Origin: an uncultured Candidatus Melainabacteria bacterium
GTDB taxonomy: Bacteria > Cyanobacteriota > Vampirovibrionia > Gastranaerophilales > Gastranaerophilaceae
Direction: 5' to 3'
Assembly: GCA_934718275.1 (NCBI GenBank)
Contig: CAKUZD010000007.1
Location: 1 to 64,000, forward strand
Length of the DNA stretch: 64,000 bases
Under the pieces are notes generated by a model. That model was not told the DNA's origin, did not search any database, and worked only from the letters and a program-made list of their open reading frames with translations. A program made the position numbers and the translations under genes. Shown piece after piece: positions 17,119 to 26,885 of this stretch. The stretch's first letter is position 1, and each line of letters begins with the position of its first letter.

Positions 17119-18024
17119 TTATAGTTCTTCTTGGCTAATTCTTGTTTCATCAAGAACCATAAATAAATCTTTTTTCTCGATTGATGTAAGTTCAACAAGC
17201 GGACGTCTTACATAATCTTCAATAATATTATTGTGAGCTAAAGCAGCCTTTACAGGCACAGGGTTTGGAGCCATAAATAATTTTCTAAAAGCCGGATATA
17301 ATTTTTTATGCATATTAACGGCTGCTAAAAATTCTCCCGACTTATAATTTCTAATCATAGATTTAATTTCTTTGCCAAAAATATGTGAAGCAACCGAAAT
17401 AACTCCCCTTGCTCCAAGTGATAACATTGGCAACGTAAGGCTATCGTCTCCCGAATAAATTGAAAAATCTGCAGGACAACATAATTTCATTTCAGTGACC
17501 ATATCCATATCTCCGAAACTTTGTTTAATAGCCACAATATTTGAGTATTTTTCAGCTAAAGCAGCAACTGTTTCAGGTAATATATTCACTCCGGTTCTGC
17601 TAGGAATATTATACAAAATGATTGGTAAATCAACGCTTTCCGCAATCGCAGAAAAATGTTCAATCATTCCTTTTTGAGATGGTTTATTATAATAAGGGAC
17701 AACAGAAAGAATTGCATCTACATCCTCTTTTTGTGCCCATTTTGCGGAACGAATTGCGGTTTCTGTAGAATTAGAGCCGGCATTCATAATGACTTTTGCC
17801 TTGTTGGCTGCAGCTCTTTTTATGGTGCTTAAAAGTTCAAATTCTTCTTCATGAGAAAGGGTAGGGCCTTCACCTGTAGTTCCGGCAACTAATAATGCAT
17901 CACTTCCATGACTGATTAAGTGTTTAGTAAGTTCTTCTGCTTTATTGTAATCAATTTCTCTTTTAGAGTTAAACGGAGTAACCATAGCGGTTATAACTTC
18001 ACCTGCATCATATCTTAATGCCAT
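17119..18024 (-). CDS. dapA: 4-hydroxy-tetrahydrodipicolinate synthase
   Basis: DapA condenses pyruvate with aspartate semialdehyde, the first step to diaminopimelate and lysine. The Schiff-base lysine is K167 in IVAIKQS. Y138 (LYNIPSRTG), Y111/Y112 and the GTTGEGPTLSHEE motif complete the site. At 301 aa the length is normal. AGAGG lies 8 nt before the ATG. The usual residue pair after the lysine (EAS or EAT) is QSF here, a mild change that could also suit a related aldolase, but the full motif set favours DapA. Confidence 0.93.
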   Translation of the reverse strand: MALRYDAGEVITAMVTPFNSKREIDYNKAEELTKHLISHGSDALLVAGTTGEGPTLSHEEEFELLSTIKRAAANKAKVIMNAGSNSTETAIRSAKWAQKEDVDAILSVVPYYNKPSQKGMIEHFSAIAESVDLPIILYNIPSRTGVNILPETVAALAEKYSNIVAIKQSFGDMDMVTEMKLCCPADFSIYSGDDSLTLPMLSLGARGVISVASHIFGKEIKSMIRNYKSGEFLAAVNMHKKLYPAFRKLFMAPNPVPVKAALAHNNIIEDYVRRPLVELTSIEKKDLFMVLDETRISQEEL

Positions 18025-18117
18025 AATAAAACCTCTTTCCCTTTTTAAAGTCTATCCCTATTTAGATGTAATTATAAAACAAACCGAGTAAAAAAGTACA
18101 TAATATTAAGTTATTTA

Positions 18118-18147
18118 TTGAAATTATAAGATAGGTTCTGATATAAA
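18118..18147 (+). promoter_or_regulatory. Likely promoter of the lpt operon
   Basis: TTGAAA at 18118-18123, 18 nt, then TATAAA at 18142-18147, about 60 nt before the lptC start and on the strand of the lptC-aroE run. Confidence 0.45.
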
Positions 18148-18206
18148 TATTAAGAAAGTAAATCTTTATGTGTTCAAATTTTTAATTTATGCTAACATTT
18201 ATATAT

Positions 18207-18809
18207 ATGGACTTGTTGGAAAAGATAAAAAATTTAAGTAAGAAACAGAAAGCTTATGTAGGAGCATTTGCTACTATTGTAAGTCTTTTGGCTTGGGCTT
18301 TTATATCTGCAGGAGTTATTACTCATAACTTTAACAGAAGTCAGTTGCAAACTGATCAAGATAGGCAGGAAGCACAAATTGATGGTATTATTCTGACCGA
18401 AACAAAAGATGAAAAAAAGTATTGGGAAATATATGGTGAAACAGGAAATTATGATAGCAAAAATGGAGTAGCTATTTTAAATAATGTTATAGGAAATTTT
18501 TATGATGAAAAAAATCAGGTTTCAATGAGTTTTGAGTCATCAAGAGGTACTTATAACGAAAAAAAAGAACAGATTATTTTATATGAAAATACGTTTATTG
18601 TTTTGAAAGACTTAACAACTTTAAGGGCTAACAGACTTATTTGGTCAGGAAAAGACATTCCGACCGTTGCAGAGGGAAATGTTAGAATTACTCGTAATGA
18701 TCAAATTCTTTCTACTGCAAAAAAAGTTGAAATCAGTCCGGATTATGAAACATTTAAGATTATTGGAAATACTGTATCTAAAGTGTACAGTGATAAGGAG
18801 ATTAAGTGA
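18207..18809 (+). CDS. lptC: LptC-like LPS export protein
   Basis: LptC is an inner-membrane protein that passes lipopolysaccharide from LptBFG to LptA. This 200-aa protein has a short basic N-terminus, one membrane segment (AYVGAFATIVSLLAWAFISA) and a beta-rich periplasmic domain. The jellyroll repeat pattern includes GNVRITRNDQILSTAKKVEIS. Sequence similarity to classic LptC is distant; the lptA neighbour (4-nt GTGA overlap) supports the call. An in-frame ATG at 18189 is an alternative start; neither has a clear ribosome site. Confidence 0.75.
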   Translation: MDLLEKIKNLSKKQKAYVGAFATIVSLLAWAFISAGVITHNFNRSQLQTDQDRQEAQIDGIILTETKDEKKYWEIYGETGNYDSKNGVAILNNVIGNFYDEKNQVSMSFESSRGTYNEKKEQIILYENTFIVLKDLTTLRANRLIWSGKDIPTVAEGNVRITRNDQILSTAKKVEISPDYETFKIIGNTVSKVYSDKEIK

Positions 18810-19789
18810 AAAAGCTAATTTTGACAATTATAATATCTGTATTTGTACTCGGAATTGCAGTTCAGGCTTCTGATTTGGTTATAGAATCTAAAACTCAAAG
18901 CTACAATGAGCAAGAAAACAAATTAAAATTTGATGGAAACGTGAAAGTTTCTGTTGATGATTTGAAAGTTGTTGGAGATAGGGCTGACGTTAGTATGGAT
19001 GCTAATCAAAAGCTTGATACTGCAACTTTTTATGATAAACCTTATGCTTATGAAGTTAAGAAAAATAAAAAACGTGAAGTTAAGGCAAATATTTTGAAAA
19101 TGTCATTAATCACTAAGGTTGTAAAAGCTCAGGGGGATACACAATCAATAGTATTTGACGGGAAAACTCCGATTGTTGTAATAAATGCCGATGAACAAGA
19201 ATACGATACAAAAACAGGTATTATGACTGCGACAGGAGCAGTAACAATTAAATATAAAGACTTGGATACTTTTTCTGATAAAGCTAAAGTAAAAACAGAT
19301 AAAAATGGTGATTTAAAAGATATTGAATTAATTGGAAATGCAAGAATTAAGCAGGAAGATAGTGATTCTTATGCAGATAAATTCCATTACAGCGCAGCGA
19401 CAAAAGTTTTAACTGCTACAGGTAATACAACATCCAAGACTACAACCGATGATGGTGCAACTTTAGTGTTAAAAGCCAGTCGCCAGGAATATGCGCAAGA
19501 TAGAAATATATTTAATGCTTCCGGAAATGTTAGGGTATGGTATCAGGATTATTATGCAATAGGACCGAAACTTACTATTTATCCTAATAAAGAAGGTAAA
19601 CCTAATGAAGCGTATTTTACAGGCCGTTCAAGTATTACTCAGGGAGTTAGAACTATTTATGCAGATAAAATTAAAATGTCAATGAAGCCGAAAGATTTTC
19701 ATGCTGACGGTAATACCAGAACTGTTATAAAAAATATTGGTTCCGGCGATAATGATGATAATAATGGTGGAATAGGATTGGGGTTATAA
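18806..19789 (+). CDS. lptA: LptA/OstA-like LPS transport protein
   Basis: LptA bridges the periplasm and carries LPS to LptDE. The start is a GTG overlapping the lptC stop, with AAGGAG 6 nt upstream. A signal peptide (KKLILTIIISVFVLGIAVQA) is followed by two OstA-type repeats, around residues 25-130 (VIESKTQSYNEQENKLKFDG) and 125-310 (NADEQEYDTKTGIMTATGAV). At 327 aa it is almost twice the E. coli length, as if two LptA units were fused. It ends in a glycine/asparagine tail. It shows that the cell has an outer membrane. Confidence 0.85.
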   Translation: MKKLILTIIISVFVLGIAVQASDLVIESKTQSYNEQENKLKFDGNVKVSVDDLKVVGDRADVSMDANQKLDTATFYDKPYAYEVKKNKKREVKANILKMSLITKVVKAQGDTQSIVFDGKTPIVVINADEQEYDTKTGIMTATGAVTIKYKDLDTFSDKAKVKTDKNGDLKDIELIGNARIKQEDSDSYADKFHYSAATKVLTATGNTTSKTTTDDGATLVLKASRQEYAQDRNIFNASGNVRVWYQDYYAIGPKLTIYPNKEGKPNEAYFTGRSSITQGVRTIYADKIKMSMKPKDFHADGNTRTVIKNIGSGDNDDNNGGIGLGL

Positions 19790-19790
19790 A

Positions 19791-20570
19791 ATGAGTGAAA
19801 AAGAAAAGGTTGATAAAGCCGTTGAATTATATAATGATGGTAAATTTAAAGAAGCTATAGAAGCTTTCAATTCTGTTTTGGAAACTTGTCAGAACAATGC
19901 GGAATTATATAATAATATTGCTCTTTGTTATGCCAATTTAGGTGAGTATGATGACGCTGAAAGGTATTATTTGAAAGCTCAAGAATTAAATCCAAAATTA
20001 GCTCAAGTTTATATTAATCTTGCGGATATATATTATCGCAGAAAAGATATGGGAAGTGGCATAGGACTTGTTTCTACAGGTTTAAGTGAATTACCTGATA
20101 ATTTGGTTTTGCGTCATTATTTGGCAAGGTTTTATATGGAAGATGCAAAATTGGATTTAGCGATTGATGAATTGGAAAATATTTTGGAAAAACAACCTGA
20201 TAATTATGACGTCTATTATGATTTAGGTAGGGTGCATTTTGAATTAGGAAATTACGCAAGTGCTATTGAAAATTTTGAAAATGTTTTAGAATATAAAAGT
20301 GAAAATCCTTGGATTTATTACTACTTGGGAGAAGCTTATGAAGCAAATGATGAGATAGATAAGGCTCTTTCAAATTTCTTAAAAGCAATAGCAAGAAATG
20401 ACGCATTTTCTCCTGCTTACAAAAAAGCCGGAATTTTGTTCTTTGCCAGAGGCGATTATGATGATGCAATAGAGTATTTCGAAGATTATATGGAGCTTGA
20501 TATTGCAGAAGAAGAAAAAACAAAAATTAAAGAATTAGTAGAAAGAATAAAGAAAAAACAAAATGCGTAA
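19791..20570 (+). CDS. Tetratricopeptide-repeat protein
   Basis: A 259-aa protein made almost wholly of about seven TPR units (for example AELYNNIALCYANLGEYDDA and NPWIYYYLGEAYEANDEIDK). It has no signal peptide, so it is likely cytosolic or membrane-associated through partners. It starts 2 nt after lptA and overlaps dprA by 8 nt, so it is co-transcribed. The partner cannot be named. Confidence 0.85.
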   Translation: MSEKEKVDKAVELYNDGKFKEAIEAFNSVLETCQNNAELYNNIALCYANLGEYDDAERYYLKAQELNPKLAQVYINLADIYYRRKDMGSGIGLVSTGLSELPDNLVLRHYLARFYMEDAKLDLAIDELENILEKQPDNYDVYYDLGRVHFELGNYASAIENFENVLEYKSENPWIYYYLGEAYEANDEIDKALSNFLKAIARNDAFSPAYKKAGILFFARGDYDDAIEYFEDYMELDIAEEEKTKIKELVERIKKKQNA

Positions 20571-21651
20571 ATTCTGGATTGCTTTATCATCAATAGAAGA
20601 AATAGACAGTTCTTTTATTTTAAGACTGTACAATTATTATGGCGATATTGAAAAGGTTTTTAATGCAAATGATTTGTCGGGTGTTGAAGGATTGAGCGTT
20701 AAAAAAGCTGAGCATTTTTTGCGTTTACGTGATAAAGTTGATGTCGATAAAGTTTATCAGGATGTTGTTGATAGAGGTATTAATTTTTTAACTTTTGATG
20801 ACGAACGTTATCCACTATTGCTTAGAAATATTGATAATCCTCCGTCTGTCCTTTATTATAAAGGAGATTTTTTTGAATGTAATTTAGAAAAAACTTTAGC
20901 GGTTGTAGGTTCAAGAAAAGCTACGGGGTATGCTAGAGATGCTTTGTTGCAAATTATTTCGGAACTTAATGGGACAGATATTTGTATAGTATCCGGTTTG
21001 GCATCCGGAATTGATACAACAGCTCATATTGCAGCATTAGATAATAATTTAAAAACAATAGGTGTGATTGCCAGTGGATTTGATTACACATATCCGGCCG
21101 CAAATAAAGATTTATATAAAAAAATAGAGGATGGCTGTGGGGCTATATTGACAGAATATTATCCAACATTTCAGCCTATAAAATTCAGATTTCCACAGCG
21201 AAACAGAATTGTTTCCGGCCTTTCATACGGCACTTTGGTCGCAGAAGCTTCTTTAAAAAGTGGAGCATTGATTACGGCAAATCTTACTTTGGAACAAGGT
21301 CGTGAATTAATGTGCATTCCCGGATTAATTACAAATCCAAACACGCAAGGAATTTATAAGTTGCTTAAAAACGGTGCAACTTTAGTAACTTGTGCTGATG
21401 ATATTTTGGAAGCTCTAGGGTGGGAAATAAAAATAGAACAAAAAAGTTTATTTGATTTTCCTGATTTAAGTGATGATGAGAAGATTATTTATGAGGCTTT
21501 GGAAATAGAAGAAAAAAGTGTCGATGAATTACAAGCTTTTACAAGGTTGAGTATTGATAATTTGCTCATGTACTTGACAACAATGGAGCTTAAAGGCATA
21601 ATTAAACAAGTCGATGGGGATAGATATAAAAGAATAGCTCCTGTAAATTAA
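20563..21651 (+). CDS. dprA: DNA processing protein DprA
   Basis: DprA binds incoming single-stranded DNA and loads RecA in natural transformation. The Rossmann-like core shows VVGSRKATGYARD, VSGLASGIDTTAHIAAL, IGVIASGFDYTYPA, FRFPQRNRIVSGLS and LVAEASLKSGALITA. A small winged-helix domain ends the protein (residues about 300-360). At 362 aa the length is typical. It overlaps the TPR gene by 8 nt. A DNA-uptake role would fit with the pseudopilin-like genes, but no comEC or comEA is seen here. Confidence 0.95.
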   Translation: MRKFWIALSSIEEIDSSFILRLYNYYGDIEKVFNANDLSGVEGLSVKKAEHFLRLRDKVDVDKVYQDVVDRGINFLTFDDERYPLLLRNIDNPPSVLYYKGDFFECNLEKTLAVVGSRKATGYARDALLQIISELNGTDICIVSGLASGIDTTAHIAALDNNLKTIGVIASGFDYTYPAANKDLYKKIEDGCGAILTEYYPTFQPIKFRFPQRNRIVSGLSYGTLVAEASLKSGALITANLTLEQGRELMCIPGLITNPNTQGIYKLLKNGATLVTCADDILEALGWEIKIEQKSLFDFPDLSDDEKIIYEALEIEEKSVDELQAFTRLSIDNLLMYLTTMELKGIIKQVDGDRYKRIAPVN

Positions 21652-21681
21652 GAATTTTCGGGACAGGTGGAATAGAGAGAA

Positions 21682-23988
21682 ATGGCAAAGACAGCTGAAA
21701 AAAAAGAGAAAGCGTTAGTTATAGTTGAGTCACCGGCTAAATCCAAGACAATTCGTAAGATTTTGGGTGACGGGTATCAGATAGAGGCAAGTTACGGGCA
21801 TGTTCGAAATTTGCCAACGAAAGACCCTGCAACTCAAAATTTAGGATTTGAAATTGAAAATCATTTTGCTCCAAAATTTGAAGTCATTCCGGGGAAGCAG
21901 AATGTTGTAAAAAAATTGAACGATATGGCAAAAAAAGTTGATAGAGTTTATCTTGCATCCGACCCCGATCGTGAAGGAGAGGCTATTGCTTGGCATGTTC
22001 GACAAATATTGAAAGTGCCTGATGAAAAGATTTTAAGAATTGTTTTTAATGAAATTACTCCTAAAGCCGTGAAACATTCAGTTGAAAATCCGCGCGGAAT
22101 AGATATGGATATGGTTAAAGCTCAACAGACTCGCCAAATTTTAGATAAACTTGTTGGTTACAAACTTAGTCCTGTCTTATGGAAACAAATTGGAAACAGA
22201 AATTTATCGGCAGGTCGTGTGCAATCTGTTGCGTTAAGAATGATTTGTGAAAGAGAAGATGAAATAGAAGCTTTTGTGCCGCAAGAGTATTGGTCTATAC
22301 ATACTTTGTTAGACAAAAGTGGAAAGACATTTGAGGCAGAACTTTCTAAAATTAAAGGGAAAGCCATTGAAAAAACAGTAAAGAATAAAGATGAAGCGCA
22401 GAAAATTGTTGATTTTTTAACAAATTATCCGGATGATTTTGATGTAAGTAAAGTTACTAAAAAATCAACAAAACGTAAGCCTACAGCTCCGTTTATTACC
22501 TCTACAATGCAAAGGGCCGCAAGTTCTAAATTAGGTTTTGGGGTTCAGAAAACAATGCAAGTTGCTCAAAAACTTTATGAAGGTATGGAAATTGATGGCA
22601 CTCCTGTCGGTTTGATTACGTATATGAGAACTGATAGCGTAAGAGTTTCTGATGATGCTCAGGCTATGGCAAAGGATTATATCTTGAATAATTATGGAGA
22701 AAAGTACTATCCTGAAACTCCAAATGTTTATGTAAAGGGAAAACAAAATGTTCAAGATGCGCACGAAGCTATAAGACCTTCTTATCCTGAACGAACACCT
22801 GATAGTATAAAAAAATATTTGGATAATGACCAATATAAATTATATAAACTTATTTGGGAAAAATTTATGTCTTCTCAGATGACAGCTGCAGAAGTAGCAA
22901 ATAAAACAATTGAAATTACTGCAGGTGATTATACGTTAAAAGCCGGAACCAGCAAAGTGACATTTGATGGGTTTTTGAAAGTTTATAATGATTCTGATGA
23001 GGATGAACAAAAAGATGATGCAAAAATTCCTGACTTAGAAAAAGGTGATAAGGTAAAATGTTGTAAAGTTGAACCAAAACAGCATTTTACTCAACCTCCT
23101 CCAAGATATAACGAGGCTTCTTTGGTAAAAGCATTAGAAGAACATGGAATAGGTCGCCCGTCAACTTATGCAACTATTATTACAGTAATTCAAACTCGAA
23201 AATATGTTGAAAAGAAAGATAAAGCGTTGCATCCTACACTTTTGGGAAGGACTGTTTCAAAACAGTTGTGTGCTCAGTTCGCGGATATCATGGATTATAA
23301 ATTTACGGCAGGGATGGAAACTAAACTTGATGAAATCGCCGAGAAAAAAGCTGTTTGGGATAATGTTTTACAAGAGTTCTATACACCGTTTATAGAAGAA
23401 GTTAATAAAGCACTTAAAACAGGCGAAAGAGTTAGAATTGAAAGTAAAATTAAATGTCCTAATTGCGGTAAACCTATGGTTTTGAGAACAAGTAAGTTTG
23501 GCACTCAGTTCTTGGGGTGTTCAGGATATCCGGATTGCAAAACAATGATGTCATTGAATGCTCTTTCAGAGGAAAGTTCTGAGGAAGGGCAAACAAATGA
23601 GCCTCAAATTTGTGAAGAAAAATGTGAAAAATGCGGTTCTGATATGATTTTTAAAACAGGGCCTTATGGTAAATATATGGAATGCACAAATGAGGAATGT
23701 AGACATAGAAAACCATATAGAAAATCTACCGGTGTTAAATGCCCAAAATGTGGTGAGGGTATGATAGTTGAAAGAAAATCAAAACGTGGAACTGTTTTTT
23801 ATGGGTGCGATAAGTATCCAAATTGTGATTTTACATTATGGAATGAGCCAACAGGAGAAAAATGTCCGGAGTGCGGTTCTTTACTGGTAAAAAAAATATT
23901 GAAAAAAGGAACTGTAATTTCTTGTTCAAGTCTTAAATGCGGATATAAAAGAGAGATGGAAGAAGTTCCGGAGAATTCAGAACAATAA
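21682..23988 (+). CDS. topA: DNA topoisomerase I
   Basis: TopA relaxes negative supercoils. The Toprim domain shows VIVESPAKSKTI at residue 13 and the metal motif DPDREGE at 94-100. The catalytic tyrosine is Y314 in GLITYMRTDSV. The C-terminus has four consecutive four-cysteine zinc ribbons: CPNCGKPM, CEKCGSDM, CPKCGEGM and CPECGSLL. At 768 aa the length is normal. It lies 30 nt after dprA, a common bacterial order (dprA-topA). Confidence 0.97.
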   Translation: MAKTAEKKEKALVIVESPAKSKTIRKILGDGYQIEASYGHVRNLPTKDPATQNLGFEIENHFAPKFEVIPGKQNVVKKLNDMAKKVDRVYLASDPDREGEAIAWHVRQILKVPDEKILRIVFNEITPKAVKHSVENPRGIDMDMVKAQQTRQILDKLVGYKLSPVLWKQIGNRNLSAGRVQSVALRMICEREDEIEAFVPQEYWSIHTLLDKSGKTFEAELSKIKGKAIEKTVKNKDEAQKIVDFLTNYPDDFDVSKVTKKSTKRKPTAPFITSTMQRAASSKLGFGVQKTMQVAQKLYEGMEIDGTPVGLITYMRTDSVRVSDDAQAMAKDYILNNYGEKYYPETPNVYVKGKQNVQDAHEAIRPSYPERTPDSIKKYLDNDQYKLYKLIWEKFMSSQMTAAEVANKTIEITAGDYTLKAGTSKVTFDGFLKVYNDSDEDEQKDDAKIPDLEKGDKVKCCKVEPKQHFTQPPPRYNEASLVKALEEHGIGRPSTYATIITVIQTRKYVEKKDKALHPTLLGRTVSKQLCAQFADIMDYKFTAGMETKLDEIAEKKAVWDNVLQEFYTPFIEEVNKALKTGERVRIESKIKCPNCGKPMVLRTSKFGTQFLGCSGYPDCKTMMSLNALSEESSEEGQTNEPQICEEKCEKCGSDMIFKTGPYGKYMECTNEECRHRKPYRKSTGVKCPKCGEGMIVERKSKRGTVFYGCDKYPNCDFTLWNEPTGEKCPECGSLLVKKILKKGTVISCSSLKCGYKREMEEVPENSEQ

Positions 23989-24053
23989 TATTGCAAATTG
24001 AGCTTTATTATTAAAGTGTTTTGTGTGTAATTGTTTAATAAAGAGGGTAAAAA

Positions 24054-25430
24054 ATGAATCCTGAGTTATATGAACGATATTTAGCTAAAAAGGCTAAAAA
24101 GTTAGGAATATCAGTAGAAGAATTAAAGGCACAAGGTACTTCTTCGCCGATAAAAGAGGATAGTAATGCTCAAACAGCTTCTTCAATTTCTACTGCACAA
24201 ACTTCATCAAACTATTCTATGCAGCAGAATATGCAGACAGTTCAGCAAGTATCTCAGTCTATTCAACATGAAGTGGAGCAGAATTATTCGACACAAACAA
24301 ATTCTTATGGACAAATATCTCAAAGTTATTCTCAACCAAAAGAACCACAATATATACAACAAACTATTCAAGAGCAAATAGAGCAACAGTCGCAAAATCA
24401 ATATTCTGAACAAGCACAATCAAGCTTAGAGGAAGAACCTAAATATCGCCCATATTCCGGAATGAAACAAGAAACAATTAAAACAGAAGTTCCTTCGTAT
24501 ATATTTGGACCTTCAAAAATGACAGAACCTCCAAAGTGTTCAAATAAGCCGATAATAGGTCCTCAAAAAATTAAAATAAATGATACTAGAGAAAATAAAT
24601 TCGGTTTAATCGGTTATCCTTTGGGGCATTCTTTATCTAAAGTTATTCATGAAGCCGGATTTAAAAGTTTGGGCATAAATGCTACTTATGATATTTTAGA
24701 AACTCCACCGGATACTCTTGTAGATAGAGTTAAATTTTTAAAAGGTAGCGGATATAAAGGTTTTAATGTAACTATTCCTTTAAAATTACCAATTTCATTG
24801 TTTGTTAATGAAGTTGATAAATATGCTGATTTAGCAAGAGCTGTTAATACGATTTATATTGAATCGGATAAATCTCTAAAAGCCTTTAATACAGATGTAA
24901 GCGGTTTTAGACGTGCAATTCCGAAAGACATAGATTTAAGAGGTAAAAAGGTCGCTATATTAGGAACTGGAGGAGCAGGACATGCTGCATGTGTTGCTTT
25001 AACTGAATGTAGAGTGAAAGAAATAGCTTTTTTTACAAGAAATATTCCGAACTCAATTGATTTAATGAACTATGTAAGAAGAAAATTTCCTTCAATTGAT
25101 TTTAATATTTATCAGATAGAAAATATTAGAAGTATGGGTGAATACGATATGCTTGTCAATACAACTCCAATCGGCATGCTAGGGAAAGCTGGTGATATGA
25201 TGCCGGTTGAAATAAAAGCATTGGAGTCAATGAAGCATGATGCGGTTGTTTATGATGTTATTTATAATCCAAAGAAAACAGTTTTAATAAAAGAAGCAGA
25301 AAAATTGCGCTTGAGAACAATAACAGGTTTAGATATGCTGATTTACCAGGCTGTTGCAGCTCAAGAGATTTGGTTTGGGCAAACACCGGATTTTAAAGAT
25401 ATGAAAATAGCAGCACTAGAAGCATTGTAA
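24054..25430 (+). CDS. aroE: Shikimate dehydrogenase with a glutamine-rich N-terminal extension
   Basis: AroE reduces 3-dehydroshikimate to shikimate with NADPH. The enzyme domain spans residues 181-458, with GYPLGHSLSK, the catalytic lysine K244 in NVTIPLK, D281 in NTDVSGF, and the NADP loop GTGGAGHAA at 304-312. About 180 residues precede it. The first 30 look helical (LYERYLAKKAKKLGISVEEL), and 40-125 are low complexity, rich in Gln and Ser. GAGGGT lies before the ATG at 24054, so the extension is probably translated. Usual AroE is about 280 aa. Confidence 0.92.
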   Translation: MNPELYERYLAKKAKKLGISVEELKAQGTSSPIKEDSNAQTASSISTAQTSSNYSMQQNMQTVQQVSQSIQHEVEQNYSTQTNSYGQISQSYSQPKEPQYIQQTIQEQIEQQSQNQYSEQAQSSLEEEPKYRPYSGMKQETIKTEVPSYIFGPSKMTEPPKCSNKPIIGPQKIKINDTRENKFGLIGYPLGHSLSKVIHEAGFKSLGINATYDILETPPDTLVDRVKFLKGSGYKGFNVTIPLKLPISLFVNEVDKYADLARAVNTIYIESDKSLKAFNTDVSGFRRAIPKDIDLRGKKVAILGTGGAGHAACVALTECRVKEIAFFTRNIPNSIDLMNYVRRKFPSIDFNIYQIENIRSMGEYDMLVNTTPIGMLGKAGDMMPVEIKALESMKHDAVVYDVIYNPKKTVLIKEAEKLRLRTITGLDMLIYQAVAAQEIWFGQTPDFKDMKIAALEAL

Positions 25431-25484
25431 TAGTTTTGAATTAGTTAACAAAGACCGTTAGTATTTTGTACTTGAAAGTATTTA

Positions 25485-25550
25485 AGAAGATTCTTTACTC
25501 TGCTCAGAATGTCTGTATTAGTCACTCTGAACTGGATTTAGAGTCTATCT
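25485..25550. repeat. Dispersed repeat modules
   Basis: GATTCTTTACTCTGCTCAGAAT and CACTCTGAACTGGATTTAGA followed by GTCTATC are diverged copies of the modules at 10600-10660. They fill the gap between the convergent aroE and ABC permease genes and may form hairpins. Confidence 0.7.
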
Positions 25551-25584
25551 TATTGTACGGGTTGGTTAAATGCGGAAGGCAGCA

Positions 25585-26811
25585 TTATTCATATCTTAGT
25601 GCATCAATTGGATTTAGTAAAGAAGCTTTATATGCCGGATAATACCCGAAAATAACTCCGATTGCACCGGAAAAACAAAGTGATAACAAAATTGAAAATA
25701 GTGATATTGATACTGTCATTATGCCTGACATTTGGACTATTTCAGCTCCTGTAATGCCGACAAGTACCCCAATTAAACCTCCAATTATTGACAGTAAAAA
25801 AGACTCTATTAAAAATTGAATTCTAATATCTGAGGGTTTAGCTCCAATAGCCATTCTAATTCCGATTTCCTTAGTTCTTTCTGTTACAGATACCAACATA
25901 ATGTTCATAATTCCAATCCCGCCAACGAGTAGTGAAACCGATGCTATTGATGCAAGTAGTATTGCAAATGTTTTTACTGTTGATTTCATTTTTTCTTGAA
26001 ATTCTGCAGAATTTCTAATTTCGAAGTCTTTGGTTTGATTTTTGCCAATTCGGTGTCTTGTTGTTAAAAGTTCTTCAATATCAGATTCTGCGGCAGATAC
26101 GTCATCAGGGTTTGAGCCTTTTACAACAATCATAGAAACAGTTCCCGGAAAATCAGTTCCAAAAACTTTTTTCTGAGCTGTTGTAATAGGAATAAATATT
26201 AAATCATCCTGATCCATTGGTCCCATACTTCCTTTGGATTTAAGAGTGCCAATTACTTTAAAAGGAATTCCTCCAACTCTCATAATTCTATCAATGGGGT
26301 CTAAATCTCCAAAAAGTTCAGATGCAACAGTAGAACCTATTACTGTTACTTTCGCCGAGTTTTTTATGTCCTCAGGAATAAAACCTCGCCCTGATTCTAC
26401 TTCATAATTTTTTATATAAAAATATGCCGGATCGGTTCCGTATACGGTCGTAGACCAATTTTGATTTCCATAAGTTAGTTGTTTAGCTTCTGAACTTACG
26501 GAGGAAACAGCAGAAATACCTCGAGCATTTTTTTCAATAGCTATTGCATCTTTAAGGGTTAATGTCGGTCTGGTACCGAGGCCCATTCGAACACCTCCTG
26601 ATTTTGCAGAGGCGGAACGAATTGTTAATATGTTGCTTCCCATAGATTCCATGTCTTTTTGAACTTTTTCGCTGGCACCTGTTCCAACAGCGAGCATTAT
26701 AATAACTGCGCTAACACCAATAATGATACCTAAACTCGTTAATATTGAACGCATTTTGTTTATTTTTAGTGAAACTACTGCCATTTTTACCGTTGATTTG
26801 AAGTCTATCAT
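25585..26811 (-). CDS. MacB-type ABC transporter permease
   Basis: A 408-aa permease of the MacB/FtsX family: one N-terminal membrane segment (MRSILTSLGIIIGVSAVIIM), a MacB-type periplasmic domain (residues about 50-250), then three C-terminal segments starting ASIASVSLLVGGIGIMNIML. The sequence VTERTKEIGIRMAIGAKPSDI is characteristic. It is the last gene of the tolC-macA-ATPase-permease operon. In E. coli MacB the ATPase and permease are one protein; here they are separate. Confidence 0.92.
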   Translation of the reverse strand: MIDFKSTVKMAVVSLKINKMRSILTSLGIIIGVSAVIIMLAVGTGASEKVQKDMESMGSNILTIRSASAKSGGVRMGLGTRPTLTLKDAIAIEKNARGISAVSSVSSEAKQLTYGNQNWSTTVYGTDPAYFYIKNYEVESGRGFIPEDIKNSAKVTVIGSTVASELFGDLDPIDRIMRVGGIPFKVIGTLKSKGSMGPMDQDDLIFIPITTAQKKVFGTDFPGTVSMIVVKGSNPDDVSAAESDIEELLTTRHRIGKNQTKDFEIRNSAEFQEKMKSTVKTFAILLASIASVSLLVGGIGIMNIMLVSVTERTKEIGIRMAIGAKPSDIRIQFLIESFLLSIIGGLIGVLVGITGAEIVQMSGIMTVSISLFSILLSLCFSGAIGVIFGYYPAYKASLLNPIDALRYE

Positions 26812-26885
26812 TTTATGTTCCTTGCTATTAAGTGAGTATTATGTAGAATCTTGAAGTTTGTTTGTTATAATTGTTTACTATTTTA

